Program-made: the position numbers and the translations under genes
Virus record (IMG/VR): IMGVR_UViG_3300047378_000193
Location: 1 to 52,611 of that record
DNA: 52,611 bases
Reading direction: 5' to 3' (one strand)
DNA from: a virus
Shown: piece by piece, positions 1 to 7,800 of the stretch
Layout: each line of letters starts with the position of its first letter
Numbering within the stretch: the stretch's first letter is position 1
The notes under the pieces: model-generated
Told to the model about the DNA's origin: nothing
What the model saw: only the letters and a program-made list of their open reading frames with translations
The model's database searches: none

Positions 1-110
1 TCATAGTATATATCTATTACTTTAGATTTTTGTTCGCTAGTTAGATCACCCCAGTCTTTCTTGAAGAGGTTTCTTGATATTTTTAATAGTGCGTAAGATT
101 TTGTCGCCAT
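1..110 (-). CDS. Small hypothetical protein, cut by the left window edge
   Basis: Reading leftward from an ATG at 110-108, the frame stays open to the window edge (36 codons). The protein begins MATKSYALLKISRNLFKK and continues with WGDLTSEQKSKVIDIYY. It is basic at its N-terminus and I do not recognise a family. If the window ends are joined as a circle, the frame reads two more codons (E, L) and stops at TAA, giving 38 aa. It would then overlap the start of the gene at the other window end, a tight spacing typical of this leftward operon. It lies just downstream of the tRNA-like hairpin. That it is a gene is inference from the clean frame and the A/T-rich leader. Confidence 0.4.
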   Translation of the reverse strand, partial: MATKSYALLKISRNLFKKDWGDLTSEQKSKVIDIYY

Positions 111-134
111 AATTTTATAGTTTTATTAGTTAGT

Positions 135-174
135 AGTCGTTAGTGGAATCGAACCACCTCTAACCTTTACGACT
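135..174 (-). other. tRNA-like minihelix hairpin (T-arm plus acceptor-like stem)
   Basis: On the minus strand this reads AGTCG, a bulge, TTA, a bulge, GTGG, loop TTCGATT, CCAC, TAA, CGACT. The 3' side is twelve contiguous bases that can all pair, as in the stacked acceptor and T stems of a tRNA, and GGTTCGATTCC matches the tRNA T-loop consensus exactly. I could not build a normal D arm or a 7-base anticodon loop upstream, so it is not a standard tRNA gene. It could be a degenerate tRNA, a tRNA-like processing or attachment element, or a chance hairpin. Confidence 0.35.
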
Positions 175-190
175 TAGTTACTCGATAGTA

Positions 191-418
191 CTATTGTTCT
201 AGTACTTCTCGAGCGATCACTGGTACACTTGTACTTGAAGTATAAGATTTATACTTGATGAAGCACGCCATTGTGTCTAGTTTTGACTTCATTACTTCAT
301 ACACTTTATCGTGATTGTAAGTAACTGTTTTACCATTTTTGAAGTTGACAGTGATTAGTTGATTTTTACCGATTAAAGATTTTCTTATTACAAATCTTTT
401 TGAAATTAAAGTTGACAT
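191..418 (-). CDS. 75 aa protein, paralogue of the gene at 777-1007
   Basis: The function is not recognised. The protein is clearly homologous along its whole length to the one at 777-1007: both have (S/T)L.SKRF..RKSLI near the N-terminus, then (V/T)FKNGKT, YNHD, VMK.KL(D/E)TM, and KYKSYTSSTS followed by PV..R near the C-terminus. It is soluble, with mixed charge and no signal or membrane segment. The start ATG follows an A/T-rich leader (TTTAAATATAATAACT). A copy of the 39-bp motif lies upstream at 448-486 and a tRNA-like hairpin lies downstream. The two paralogues appear to be the first genes of the leftward transcript, the usual place for early host-takeover or regulatory proteins; that role is inference. 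Confidence 0.75.
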   Translation of the reverse strand: MSTLISKRFVIRKSLIGKNQLITVNFKNGKTVTYNHDKVYEVMKSKLDTMACFIKYKSYTSSTSVPVIAREVLEQ

Positions 419-447
419 AGTTATTATATTTAAAAGTTATTAATTAT

Positions 448-486
448 TTACATAGTTATTATCCATTGAGTACTGTATTTTGTTTG
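448..486 (-). promoter_or_regulatory. 39-bp repeated motif, copy 1
   Basis: On the minus strand this copy contains CAAACAAAATACAG, an 11-base spacer measured from ATAC, then GATAATAACTATGTAA. Its two relatives at 577-615 and 1045-1083 have the same length, orientation and internal spacing. It sits about 30 bases upstream of the 75 aa gene. The fixed spacing of two conserved blocks suggests a promoter or a DNA-binding site of the phage. It does not match the Bacteroidota TAnnTTTG promoter on the minus strand. Confidence 0.55.
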
Positions 487-576
487 AATACGAGTGTACT
501 TTTGTTTATTAGTAGAGAAGTAGTAGATAGTCTTACTCTAAGTCTCTTTGTTTGTAACTTAACTTATTAGTTGTTG

Positions 577-615
577 TTACATATATATTATCAGAGAGCG
601 ACCGTATTATGTTTG
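577..615 (-). promoter_or_regulatory. 39-bp repeated motif, copy 2
   Basis: On the minus strand this copy contains CAAACATAATACGG, the same 11-base spacer measured from ATAC, then GATAATATATATGTAA. No open frame follows it before copy 1. The roughly 90 bases between copies 2 and 1 include complementary ends (AGAGA and TCTCT on the minus strand), so it could drive a short untranslated RNA or act in tandem with copy 1. On the plus strand, TATGTTTG within this copy fits the Bacteroidota -7 box, but no matching upstream box was found. Confidence 0.5.
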
Positions 616-639
616 TAAGAAATATAAAGAAAAGAAGAG

Positions 640-700
640 CGAAGTGCAGAGTTTCTACGAAGTGCTATACACGAGGTGTATTACCTCCACACTCGCGTAG
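640..700. other. GC-rich structured segment with a direct repeat and nested stems
   Basis: This is a GC-rich patch in very AT-rich surroundings with no open frame. CGAAGTGC occurs twice (640-647 and 658-665). CTACG at 655-659 pairs with CGTAG at 696-700. CGAGGTG at 672-678 pairs with CACaCTCG at 688-695, with one bulged A, and the two 3' arms are directly adjacent. This resembles a branched RNA or a DNA hairpin site. It lies just downstream of the 76 aa gene on the minus strand, so it could be the 3' end or a processed part of that transcript. The rest of 616-776 shows no gene. Confidence 0.35.
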
Positions 701-776
701 GACGGAGTCTACTCTTCCGATTCTATTTCAAGATCAGGCCAATGTAGTTTATTAGATTATCTTACTAGTGCAGTAA

Positions 777-1007
777 TTAGTCTGTAATTAATACAGATCT
801 AACTACTACTGGAATACTAGTTGATGAGGTATATGACTTATACTTTTCCCAACAGTTCATAGTTTCAAGTTTTGCTTTCATAACATTGAAGGCATCGTCA
901 TGATTATACTTTGCAGTCTTTCCATTTTTAAATGTTACTTCAATAATAGTGTTAGTGTTGATTAACGATTTGCGAACTAAGAATCTTTTTGATTGTAATG
1001 TTTTCAT
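777..1007 (-). CDS. 76 aa protein, paralogue of the gene at 191-418
   Basis: The function is not recognised. It shares its whole length with the 75 aa protein at 191-418 (SKRF..RKSLI, TFKNGKT, YNHDDAF, VMKAKLETM, KYKSYTSSTSIPVVVR) but is clearly diverged, so the duplication is old or both copies are under selection. It has no membrane segment. Copy 3 of the 39-bp motif lies about 40 bases upstream, and a GC-rich foldable segment lies downstream, before copy 2. The order motif, small gene, foldable RNA is therefore repeated for both paralogues. It is the first gene leftward of the divergent control region. Confidence 0.75.
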   Translation of the reverse strand: MKTLQSKRFLVRKSLINTNTIIEVTFKNGKTAKYNHDDAFNVMKAKLETMNCWEKYKSYTSSTSIPVVVRSVLITD

Positions 1008-1044
1008 AATGTAAGTATTTAAGTTTGTTATTAATATGTTTAAG

Positions 1045-1083
1045 TTACATAGATATTATCAAGATTGATCCGTATTTTCTCTG
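1045..1083 (-). promoter_or_regulatory. 39-bp repeated motif, copy 3
   Basis: On the minus strand this copy contains CAGAGAAAATACGG, the 11-base spacer measured from ATAC, then GATAATATCTATGTAA. It is the outermost of three copies and lies directly upstream of the 76 aa gene. It is probably the main leftward promoter or a regulator binding site. A T-rich run precedes it on the minus strand. Confidence 0.55.
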
Positions 1084-1180
1084 AAAAAAAATAGTTTGTA
1101 AATAAAAAGTAAAACATAAAATATATAAAACATAAACAACTGAAAATCAAGGGTATATATACAAAAAACTAAAAAAACAA

Positions 1181-1260
1181 AGGGGGCCCGCAATTGTAAA
1201 AGTAAAAAGGTAAAACGCTGGTAGTCAAGAAGTTAGGGGGCAACCCCATACCCCTCTATA
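1181..1260 (+). other. GC-rich non-coding island in the divergent region
   Basis: This non-coding segment contains AGGGGGCCCG at 1181-1190 and a hairpin GGGG-GCAA-CCCC at 1236-1247 with a GNRA-type loop. A competing pairing is possible between AGGGG at 1235-1239 and CCCCT at 1251-1255. It lies between the leftward and rightward gene blocks and is followed by a terminator-like hairpin, so a short structured RNA is one reading. The flanking parts of 1084-1180 and 1333-1385 are A/T-rich and show no gene. Confidence 0.3.
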
Positions 1261-1281
1261 CGTAACGTGTTTTTTAAAACA

Positions 1282-1332
1282 GTGACATAAGCCTGTTAAG
1301 GTTATATAGTAAGGGGCTATTGTCACACTTTT
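1282..1332 (+). terminator. Terminator-like hairpin upstream of the rightward genes
   Basis: GTGACA, two unpaired bases and AGCC (1282-1293) pair with GGCT, two unpaired bases and TGTCAC (1315-1326), followed by CACTTTTTA. This is an intrinsic-terminator shape placed before, not after, a plus-strand gene. It could end a short RNA made from the GC-rich island, act as an attenuator for the rightward operon, or be part of an origin or regulatory structure. Confidence 0.4.
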
Positions 1333-1385
1333 TATAATTGTTAGTTGTATTGAACATACAAGTAAATAACCGCCTTTTCATGTAA

Positions 1386-1400
1386 GTATATAATGTATAC
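1386..1400 (+). promoter_or_regulatory. Possible -10 region or operator upstream of the rightward block
   Basis: GTATATAATGTATAC is an inverted repeat (GTATA / TATAC) around a TATAAT-like core, 16 bases before the first rightward start codon. It could be a -10 element or a regulator binding site. No convincing -35 box was found, so this is a weak call. Confidence 0.2.
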
Positions 1401-1415
1401 ACTAATACTAATCAT

Positions 1416-1685
1416 ATGCCACAAAAACTATCACCTAAAGCTTCAGCAGCTAAAAAGAAACGGGATTTAGCAGCAGCTAACTCAGCAGACAGGAAAGCTA
1501 AAAGAGCTGATAGCCAGAAAAAGCGTAGAGCAGCTACAAAAAAGTATGGTGCAAACTGGCTAAAGGGTAAAGACTACGACCACAATACAGGAAGATTCAC
1601 ATCGACATCTCATAATAGAGGCGGAACACAGTCGAAGAATAAGAAAGATGGTACTAAAGCAGAGAAAAAACAATCAAGAAAGTAA
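1416..1685 (+). CDS. Small very basic protein
   Basis: This 89 aa protein is rich in Lys, Arg and Ala. Its first half is a long Ala/Lys-rich stretch likely to be helical, followed by WLKGKDYDHNTGRF and a SHNRGGTQSKNKK tail. There is no membrane segment. I recognise the KDYDH..T..F...HNRGG pattern only loosely from other marine phage small proteins of unknown role. The charge suggests binding to nucleic acid, but that is inference. It is the first gene of the rightward block and its stop is directly followed by the ATG of the next gene (1686). The start follows a TACTAATCAT leader without a Shine-Dalgarno sequence. Confidence 0.65.
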   Translation: MPQKLSPKASAAKKKRDLAAANSADRKAKRADSQKKRRAATKKYGANWLKGKDYDHNTGRFTSTSHNRGGTQSKNKKDGTKAEKKQSRK

Positions 1686-2384
1686 ATGGCAATAATATAT
1701 TCATATCCTTACGATCAAACAGTAAATGATGCAGACGCATGGGTAGGTACTGACTCCATCACTAGGAAGACTAAGCAGTATACAGCTAAAGCTATAGCAG
1801 ATTATCTAAATATAAAAGGTAAGATAGCTGTCGCTAGTCAAATGAATTATCAATTTATCACAATACCATCAAATAAAGCAGGTACTTTTGCTTTTGCTTC
1901 CGGAAGTGGTGATGGTACAGCGTGGTCAAACATAAGTTCCATAGTAATATCAAACAAAGATCTATCCGGTCAGGTAGTTTCACCTTTTTTAAATTATTTA
2001 GTAGGAGAAAACATATTATTTCAAGACGTATCTGCTAAAGGATCTTTTGGTCATTATAAAATGACAGGGTATACTCAAATCGGTACAACAGATTTCTACA
2101 CATTGACTCTACAATACATAGGTGGTAGCGGTTCTATAAATATAGATCACTACTATACTATTGTAAATTTCACTCTTCAAAGCCTTTCTGATAAAACTTT
2201 CGTATATGAGCAAGTGGTACCAGGAATAACATGGAATATTCAACATGATTTAGATAAGTTTCCTTCTATAACAGTAGTAGACACTGCTGAGACGGTAGTG
2301 GTAGGAGATTATACTTATATAGACAAAAACAACGTAACACTAAACTTCTCAGCTCAATTCGCTGGTAAAGCATACTTAAACTAA
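1686..2384 (+). CDS. Tail-fibre-associated protein
   Basis: This 232 aa protein starts at the base after the preceding stop. The N-terminal part (about 1-45) has YSYPYDQTVNDADAWVGTDS and then TKQYTAKAIADYL, a pattern I know from the N-terminal docking parts of marine phage fibre proteins. The middle is beta-rich. The last 60 residues (V.PGITWNIQHDLDKFPS, then VVVGDYTYIDKNNVTLNFS and FAGKAYLN) match a common phage C-terminal beta domain of unknown fold that often ends fibre proteins. It probably sits at the base of, or forms, a short fibre. It is followed by two longer fibre genes. Confidence 0.6.
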   Translation: MAIIYSYPYDQTVNDADAWVGTDSITRKTKQYTAKAIADYLNIKGKIAVASQMNYQFITIPSNKAGTFAFASGSGDGTAWSNISSIVISNKDLSGQVVSPFLNYLVGENILFQDVSAKGSFGHYKMTGYTQIGTTDFYTLTLQYIGGSGSINIDHYYTIVNFTLQSLSDKTFVYEQVVPGITWNIQHDLDKFPSITVVDTAETVVVGDYTYIDKNNVTLNFSAQFAGKAYLN

Positions 2385-2406
2385 AAACAATATAAAATAA
2401 AAAACA

Positions 2407-4101
2407 ATGGCAATTAATTATTTAAACACGGTTAATCTTAATAAGAACCAATTAGAAAACGCCGCAATACAAAATCTATCTTCGGATCCAGCTTCAGGGG
2501 TATTAGGTCAAGTATACTTTAACACAAGCGACGGGGTATTAAAAATATGTACAACAGCAGGTAGTCCAACTGGCGCTGTTTGGTCTGAAGTAGGTGGTGG
2601 TGTTGAAACACTGATCACAACTGATGGTACTTACATCGATCTAACACCTAACGCAGCATCTACTGGAGATGTAACAGTTACCGCTGATTTGTCCGCTGTA
2701 GATGGGACAGCTGCTTCAACAGTTAGATTCTTAACTAAAGATAACAAGTGGGCGGTACCCGCTTTTGATGATTACTCAAGTTGGTCATTAGAAGGTGATA
2801 GTGGAACCGCTGAGACTGTAAGTTCTGGAGAAACTGTAGATATTGCTGGTGGATTAAAAATAACCACTGATATAGCTGCTAATAGAACCTTAAACATAGT
2901 TCACGACTTACAAGCTCAAGCAGATACCACATCGACTGCAACTCCAGCTTATGGAGGAACTTTCACCACAATTGATACTGTTACAAGAGATACAACAGGT
3001 CACGTTACTGGTATAAACGTAAAAACAGTAACAATACCCGCAGCTGAAGATTACACGTTTATTGTAACAGCTGATTCAGGAACTGATCAAACAATAGATA
3101 ATGGCGATACTCTAGATATAGCCGGTGGTACTAATATAACCACAGTTGTTGGAGCAACAGATACGGTAACGGTAAATTTAGATGATAGTATAGATCTAGC
3201 AGGTGAATTAACAGTATCTGGAACCGGGCAATCAAGTGTTGCGGGTCAATTAACAATACCACAAACTCCTTCAGCTGATACAGACGCTGCTTCAAAACAC
3301 TATGTTGACCAAGCGGTAACTGGAGCATTAAGCTATCAAGGTGGTTATGACGCATCGACAAACTCACCTGATCTAGATACAAATTCTAGTATTGAAGTTA
3401 AAAAAGGTTGGACATACACTGTTACAGCGGATGGTTTATTCTTTACAGAACAGGTAAGAGTAGGTGATGTACTTATTTCTGAAGCTGATCAAGCCGCAGG
3501 TGCTAGTGCTTTAGCTAACTGGACAACGGTTCAAAACAATGTTGATCTAGCTGATGCTTCAACAGTTGGTATTGGAAATGTAGTTCCTGGAACTAGCGCA
3601 ACAGTAACTGCACCATACTCAAACGGTACAGCTACTTTAGATGTTGTAGATTCTACAGCTAGTCAAAAAGGTGCTGTAATAGTCGCAGAGTCAGATCCTA
3701 TAGAAGTTTCATACGCGAGTGGAACTGCAACTGTTAGTATAAAAGATTCAGCTGCTGCTCAAAAAGGAGCTGTGATCGTTGCTGGTGGAACTGGTATATC
3801 AGTTGCTTACGCTTCAGGTACAGCTACCGTGTCTGCTACTGCTAACGGTGCAAGACAAGATTTACTTTCTACTGATTCTAATGTTACTAGAACAGAGGCT
3901 AACGGTATAACAACTTTCGCGTTAGATGTCGGAGCAATACTAGGTTCAACTAGTGCTTTAGATGTTAAAGCTGAAATTATATCTGCTGCGGGTCAAACAG
4001 TTTACACAGATATAACAAGATCAGGTACTACTTTAAATGTTATATTTACAGGTTCTGTAGCTGATTCTGCTTACCAAGCTTTGCTTATTGACATAGCGTA
4101 A
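2407..4101 (+). CDS. Tail fibre protein with internal repeats
   Basis: This 564 aa protein starts MAINYLNTVNLNKNQLENA, an N-terminal segment typical of fibre proteins in related marine phages, followed by a VYFNTSDGVLKIC unit. Two related units (about 130-170 and 215-255) share the pattern D.GT...(T/S)..SGET(V/L)DIAGG. A second pair near 415-470 repeats QKGAVIVA, then YASGTATVS. The protein is rich in Thr, Ala, Gly and Asp and poor in Cys, as expected for a trimeric beta-structured fibre. I infer an extended virion fibre. The C-terminus (VKAEIISAAGQTVYTDITRSG onward) is a compact beta-rich tip with no recognised enzymatic motif. Confidence 0.75.
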   Translation: MAINYLNTVNLNKNQLENAAIQNLSSDPASGVLGQVYFNTSDGVLKICTTAGSPTGAVWSEVGGGVETLITTDGTYIDLTPNAASTGDVTVTADLSAVDGTAASTVRFLTKDNKWAVPAFDDYSSWSLEGDSGTAETVSSGETVDIAGGLKITTDIAANRTLNIVHDLQAQADTTSTATPAYGGTFTTIDTVTRDTTGHVTGINVKTVTIPAAEDYTFIVTADSGTDQTIDNGDTLDIAGGTNITTVVGATDTVTVNLDDSIDLAGELTVSGTGQSSVAGQLTIPQTPSADTDAASKHYVDQAVTGALSYQGGYDASTNSPDLDTNSSIEVKKGWTYTVTADGLFFTEQVRVGDVLISEADQAAGASALANWTTVQNNVDLADASTVGIGNVVPGTSATVTAPYSNGTATLDVVDSTASQKGAVIVAESDPIEVSYASGTATVSIKDSAAAQKGAVIVAGGTGISVAYASGTATVSATANGARQDLLSTDSNVTRTEANGITTFALDVGAILGSTSALDVKAEIISAAGQTVYTDITRSGTTLNVIFTGSVADSAYQALLIDIA

Positions 4102-4118
4102 CAACAAACTCAAATTAA

Positions 4119-7100
4119 ATGGCGATAAATTTTTTAAATACAGTCGCGGTAGACGAAAGCGTACTATTCGTAGATACAATTAATGACCGAGTAGGTGTTG
4201 GAACTTCCACACCTGGCTCGGTATTAGATGTCCAGGGAACGCAAGGGCAATTATTTTCTGTAACTGACGACTTGTCAGGAGAGATATTTGCCGTGTCTGA
4301 TATTTCGGGAGTACCTATTATGACCGTTAACTCAAGCGGTGTATCTTATTTTGACGGTAATGTAGGTATAGGTACTACTAGTCCTACAGCTCCGTTAGAT
4401 GTAAACGGGGTAATAAGATCTAGAGGAGGTTCCTACTCAGCAGATACTGACACTAAAACAGATGTTGGACTTGTAATACCTGAAAATGATTTTATATATA
4501 CAGCTGATGGTTCTGATTATTTAAGACGATTGATTGGGAAAACTAGTGATGTTATTCAGATTGGAGAACCTGGAACTTCCCTTATAGATGGTATAAATTT
4601 AAAACCTGGAACCACAGGAGGTTATGTACAGGTATTTAACAATAATTCTATTGTTGCTAAATTTGTAGATGGTAGACTAGGTATCGGAAATACTAGTCCT
4701 GGGGCTAAGTTACATATTGACAGCGGGGATTTAGGTACAACAAACAACAACACAACTACTCAAGCTATATTTTCTGCAGACAATGCTAACGTGTCTAAAT
4801 TATACATACAAGATTATAGAACTGCAGATGGGAGCGATTGGACGACTTCTGGAAAAAGAATTCAAGAAAAAATTGATTCTACTTGGATGGGGTATGTTCA
4901 GTTCAATGGAGATTCGAACAATGGTGGTATGTCTTTTGGAACAGGAACAAATTCAACCCAAGGAAGTGTAGCGGAAAGAATGCGTATCACCTCCACTGGT
5001 AGTGTAGGTATAGGTGCTACTAATCCATTAGAAGAGCTAGATGTTAGATCTACATCATTCTCTACAGTAGCTGTTTCAACAGATAGAAATTCAGCTACGG
5101 AGAACATTGGTTCTTTTGCTTTCTATGGTCGTAATAATGCTACAACTCCAGAGAGATTACTATATACAAGGGTTATGTCAAGTATGTCAAGTGTCACCGA
5201 TGGAGCTGAAAGCGGTGATATTTACTTTCAACAAATAGACAATGGAACAGTCGGTGAAACTGTTAGGATTTTATCAAGTGGAAATGTAGGTATAGGGACT
5301 GCGAGCCCTACAGCTGATTTACATGTTCAAGGATCTTCTGAAACAGATGTACCAATATTAAGAGTCGGAGGTTTTGGAAATTCAGGATCCAAACTAGAAC
5401 TTGCTGAGACTTTAACTAATGGAGATATGAACTACGGTTTTTCGTTTTTTAACGACGGAAACAGTAGTAATACTCTAATGATTAAAGCTCACCAAAACAG
5501 CACCACTGGTACTACAGCTATAACTATAAATAGAACTAACGCCCTTACTACTTTCAGCACAGTTCCAATAGTAGGTACAAGAACCGCTGGAGATAACTCA
5601 ACATACGCAGCTTCAACTGCTTATGTAGATGCGGCAACAGGGGCTATTCCTATCGGGGACTACTTACCACTAGCTGGTGGTACAATGTCAGGTGATATAA
5701 ACATGGCAGGTAATAGTATAACTGGTTCCAATTACAATATAAGTGGAGTAAATCAACTTACCATAAATGATCCAGGTGAAGGTATTGTGTTTAGTGGTAC
5801 TACAAACGTAAATCTTTATGTTATAGACGACACTACAGACAGTATTGTAAACTTTGATAACGCTAGTGAAATAAGAAGAAATGGTGTTAGAGTAGCTGAT
5901 GTCCCTTATGTAGCTTCAAGAAGTCAACAATTAATGACAAATTACAATGGGTTGCTAGGAAACAATTATAATTTTCCTGGCTGGACTTTTGACGGTGAAG
6001 AGGCTAATTATTCCCCAGGCTCTTTTAAATTTGTCGGTAGTTCTGGTAATTCATTTACTTCAGAGTATATGGCAGTTGACACTGCTTATAAATATAAAAT
6101 GTCTCTTGACGCTAAAACTTTAAATGGAGTAGGAAGATACTATTGCATGACTCTATGTTATGATGTTGATAAGAACCAGATCAACGCACAACATCACATG
6201 TATAGAGCTAATACCTCTACTACTTTAGCTGTAGCTTTAAATCCCGGAGATACAACTGTAACTTTAGCAGGTACAGGATCTAATTGGTACGATGGAGGTA
6301 CAGCGGGTGTAAGTACACATCTAAGATCTCTTATAATATGGGAATACACAAATAGTCATGGTTATACTTACCCTCCAGAAACATACTCAAGATTATGGTA
6401 TGGTAACGCTTGGGATCCAAACAGTATAAATGGCAACGTTATAACGCTTAGAACTGCGTGGACAGGGCCTTCTTATCCAGTAGGTACTCGATTAAGCAAT
6501 GGTAGTGCAGGTGGATCTTACAAATACAATGTAATGTCTAACACCTTGTTAACTACTGATTGGGTGCAGTACTCAGGTTTTATGGACGGTGTTGATTTAT
6601 CAGGTACTAATGTGTCTAGTAAATTTCCTCCAGGTACAGCTCAAATCAAGATGGGTTTTTTACCTAACTACAATTCTGGTGCCACAGGTGCTGATACCAT
6701 TTGGATTACTAATTTTAACGTTGGAATTGATACTGTACTTACTAAAGGTGATCAGAGCATTGCCGGCACAAAAACGTTTACAACAGTACCGGTTGTTGGG
6801 ACCATGGCGGTAACTGATGATTCTACCTCTGCTGCTTCTACTGCTTGGGTAAAAGATCAAGCGTATATAACTTCAGCTTCAGTTGGTGACGGGGAAATAA
6901 ACGGAGCAACCTCTGGTCTTGGTATTTCTGGCTCAATGAGTGCTACAGCAAATCAAGCTGGTAATACTACATTTACAGTAACATCAAATGCTGCAACAGC
7001 TGCAACGGCTAATACTATCGCGTATAGAGATAGCTCTGCTGACCTTACCGCAAGATTATTTAGAGCTAATTATGCAAATCAGAACACAATAAGCGGGGCA

Positions 7101-7799
7101 ATGGCTTTTAGGGTTAACAATGGTACAGATAATTACACGCGTTATTGCAGTAGCTCTTCTGCTATTAGAACGTTTTTAGGAGTACCTGCTTCAGGAGATT
7201 TAAACAATTACTTACTAAACACAACAGATACGTTTACTGGCTCATTAATTATAGACGGAGACATAAGAGGTAATGGCCAGCAGCTTATATTAAACGCAGG
7301 TGAATCCGGTAGCTACGCTACGGGGCAGACAAATGAACATGTTTATATTAACGCAGAAGGAGGATTAATTGTAAGCTCTTCTCCGGATAACTGGGGTAGT
7401 GGTTGGGCAGGTAGAAATACAGCTCATATAAATAAAGCAGATGCATCATCATATTTACCTGGTGATTTATCAATAGCTTCAGCTTTACTCTCTAACCAAG
7501 AAAACACAGATATAGATACAGGAGCTGAAGTAGTTGCTCAGGTTGCACACGCTACCTATACAGCAGCTTTCTTTGACTTTGTAGTTAAGAAAGGTACAAA
7601 TGTAAGATCAGGTACAGTTTATGCTTGCCACAATGGAGATACAACTCCTTTAGTAGAATTTACAGAAACATCGACAAATGACTTAGGTGACACATCGGAT
7701 GTTACATTAAGTGTAGATATATCAGGAGCTAATATGAGGTTGTTAGCAACAGTGACTTCAGATGATTGGAGTGTTAAATCATTAATAAGAGCAATATAA
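4119..7799 (+). CDS. Long tail fibre with GIGTTSP-type repeats
   Basis: This is a 1226 aa virion fibre. Residues about 30-75 form a module (LDVQGTQGQLFSVTDDLSG, then IFAVSDISGVPI) shared with the fibre at 9840-13556. At least five copies of a (V/L)G(I/V)G..(S/N)P....L.V motif follow in the first 430 residues, the pattern of a beta-helical shaft that carries receptor-binding tips. Later come LPLAGGTMSGD, a standard fibre motif, and two copies of a TFSTVP(I/V)VGT....DST.AAST unit. A beta-rich domain near 600-880 (aromatic-rich, with WYDGG and WEYTNSHGYTYPPE) could be a carbohydrate-binding module. Unlike the fibre at 9840, it lacks an S74 C-terminal domain. Confidence 0.8.
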   Translation: MAINFLNTVAVDESVLFVDTINDRVGVGTSTPGSVLDVQGTQGQLFSVTDDLSGEIFAVSDISGVPIMTVNSSGVSYFDGNVGIGTTSPTAPLDVNGVIRSRGGSYSADTDTKTDVGLVIPENDFIYTADGSDYLRRLIGKTSDVIQIGEPGTSLIDGINLKPGTTGGYVQVFNNNSIVAKFVDGRLGIGNTSPGAKLHIDSGDLGTTNNNTTTQAIFSADNANVSKLYIQDYRTADGSDWTTSGKRIQEKIDSTWMGYVQFNGDSNNGGMSFGTGTNSTQGSVAERMRITSTGSVGIGATNPLEELDVRSTSFSTVAVSTDRNSATENIGSFAFYGRNNATTPERLLYTRVMSSMSSVTDGAESGDIYFQQIDNGTVGETVRILSSGNVGIGTASPTADLHVQGSSETDVPILRVGGFGNSGSKLELAETLTNGDMNYGFSFFNDGNSSNTLMIKAHQNSTTGTTAITINRTNALTTFSTVPIVGTRTAGDNSTYAASTAYVDAATGAIPIGDYLPLAGGTMSGDINMAGNSITGSNYNISGVNQLTINDPGEGIVFSGTTNVNLYVIDDTTDSIVNFDNASEIRRNGVRVADVPYVASRSQQLMTNYNGLLGNNYNFPGWTFDGEEANYSPGSFKFVGSSGNSFTSEYMAVDTAYKYKMSLDAKTLNGVGRYYCMTLCYDVDKNQINAQHHMYRANTSTTLAVALNPGDTTVTLAGTGSNWYDGGTAGVSTHLRSLIIWEYTNSHGYTYPPETYSRLWYGNAWDPNSINGNVITLRTAWTGPSYPVGTRLSNGSAGGSYKYNVMSNTLLTTDWVQYSGFMDGVDLSGTNVSSKFPPGTAQIKMGFLPNYNSGATGADTIWITNFNVGIDTVLTKGDQSIAGTKTFTTVPVVGTMAVTDDSTSAASTAWVKDQAYITSASVGDGEINGATSGLGISGSMSATANQAGNTTFTVTSNAATAATANTIAYRDSSADLTARLFRANYANQNTISGAMAFRVNNGTDNYTRYCSSSSAIRTFLGVPASGDLNNYLLNTTDTFTGSLIIDGDIRGNGQQLILNAGESGSYATGQTNEHVYINAEGGLIVSSSPDNWGSGWAGRNTAHINKADASSYLPGDLSIASALLSNQENTDIDTGAEVVAQVAHATYTAAFFDFVVKKGTNVRSGTVYACHNGDTTPLVEFTETSTNDLGDTSDVTLSVDISGANMRLLATVTSDDWSVKSLIRAI

Positions 7800-7800
7800 T

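Noticed and set aside
111-190. Standard tRNA gene
   Set aside because: The T arm fits, but the anticodon loop would have 10 bases and no D arm or full 5' acceptor strand at normal distance exists.
708-725. CTCTTCCGAT near-match to a sequencing adapter end
   Set aside because: The match is ten bases, interrupted by an extra T, and the flanks do not match an adapter, so it is probably chance.
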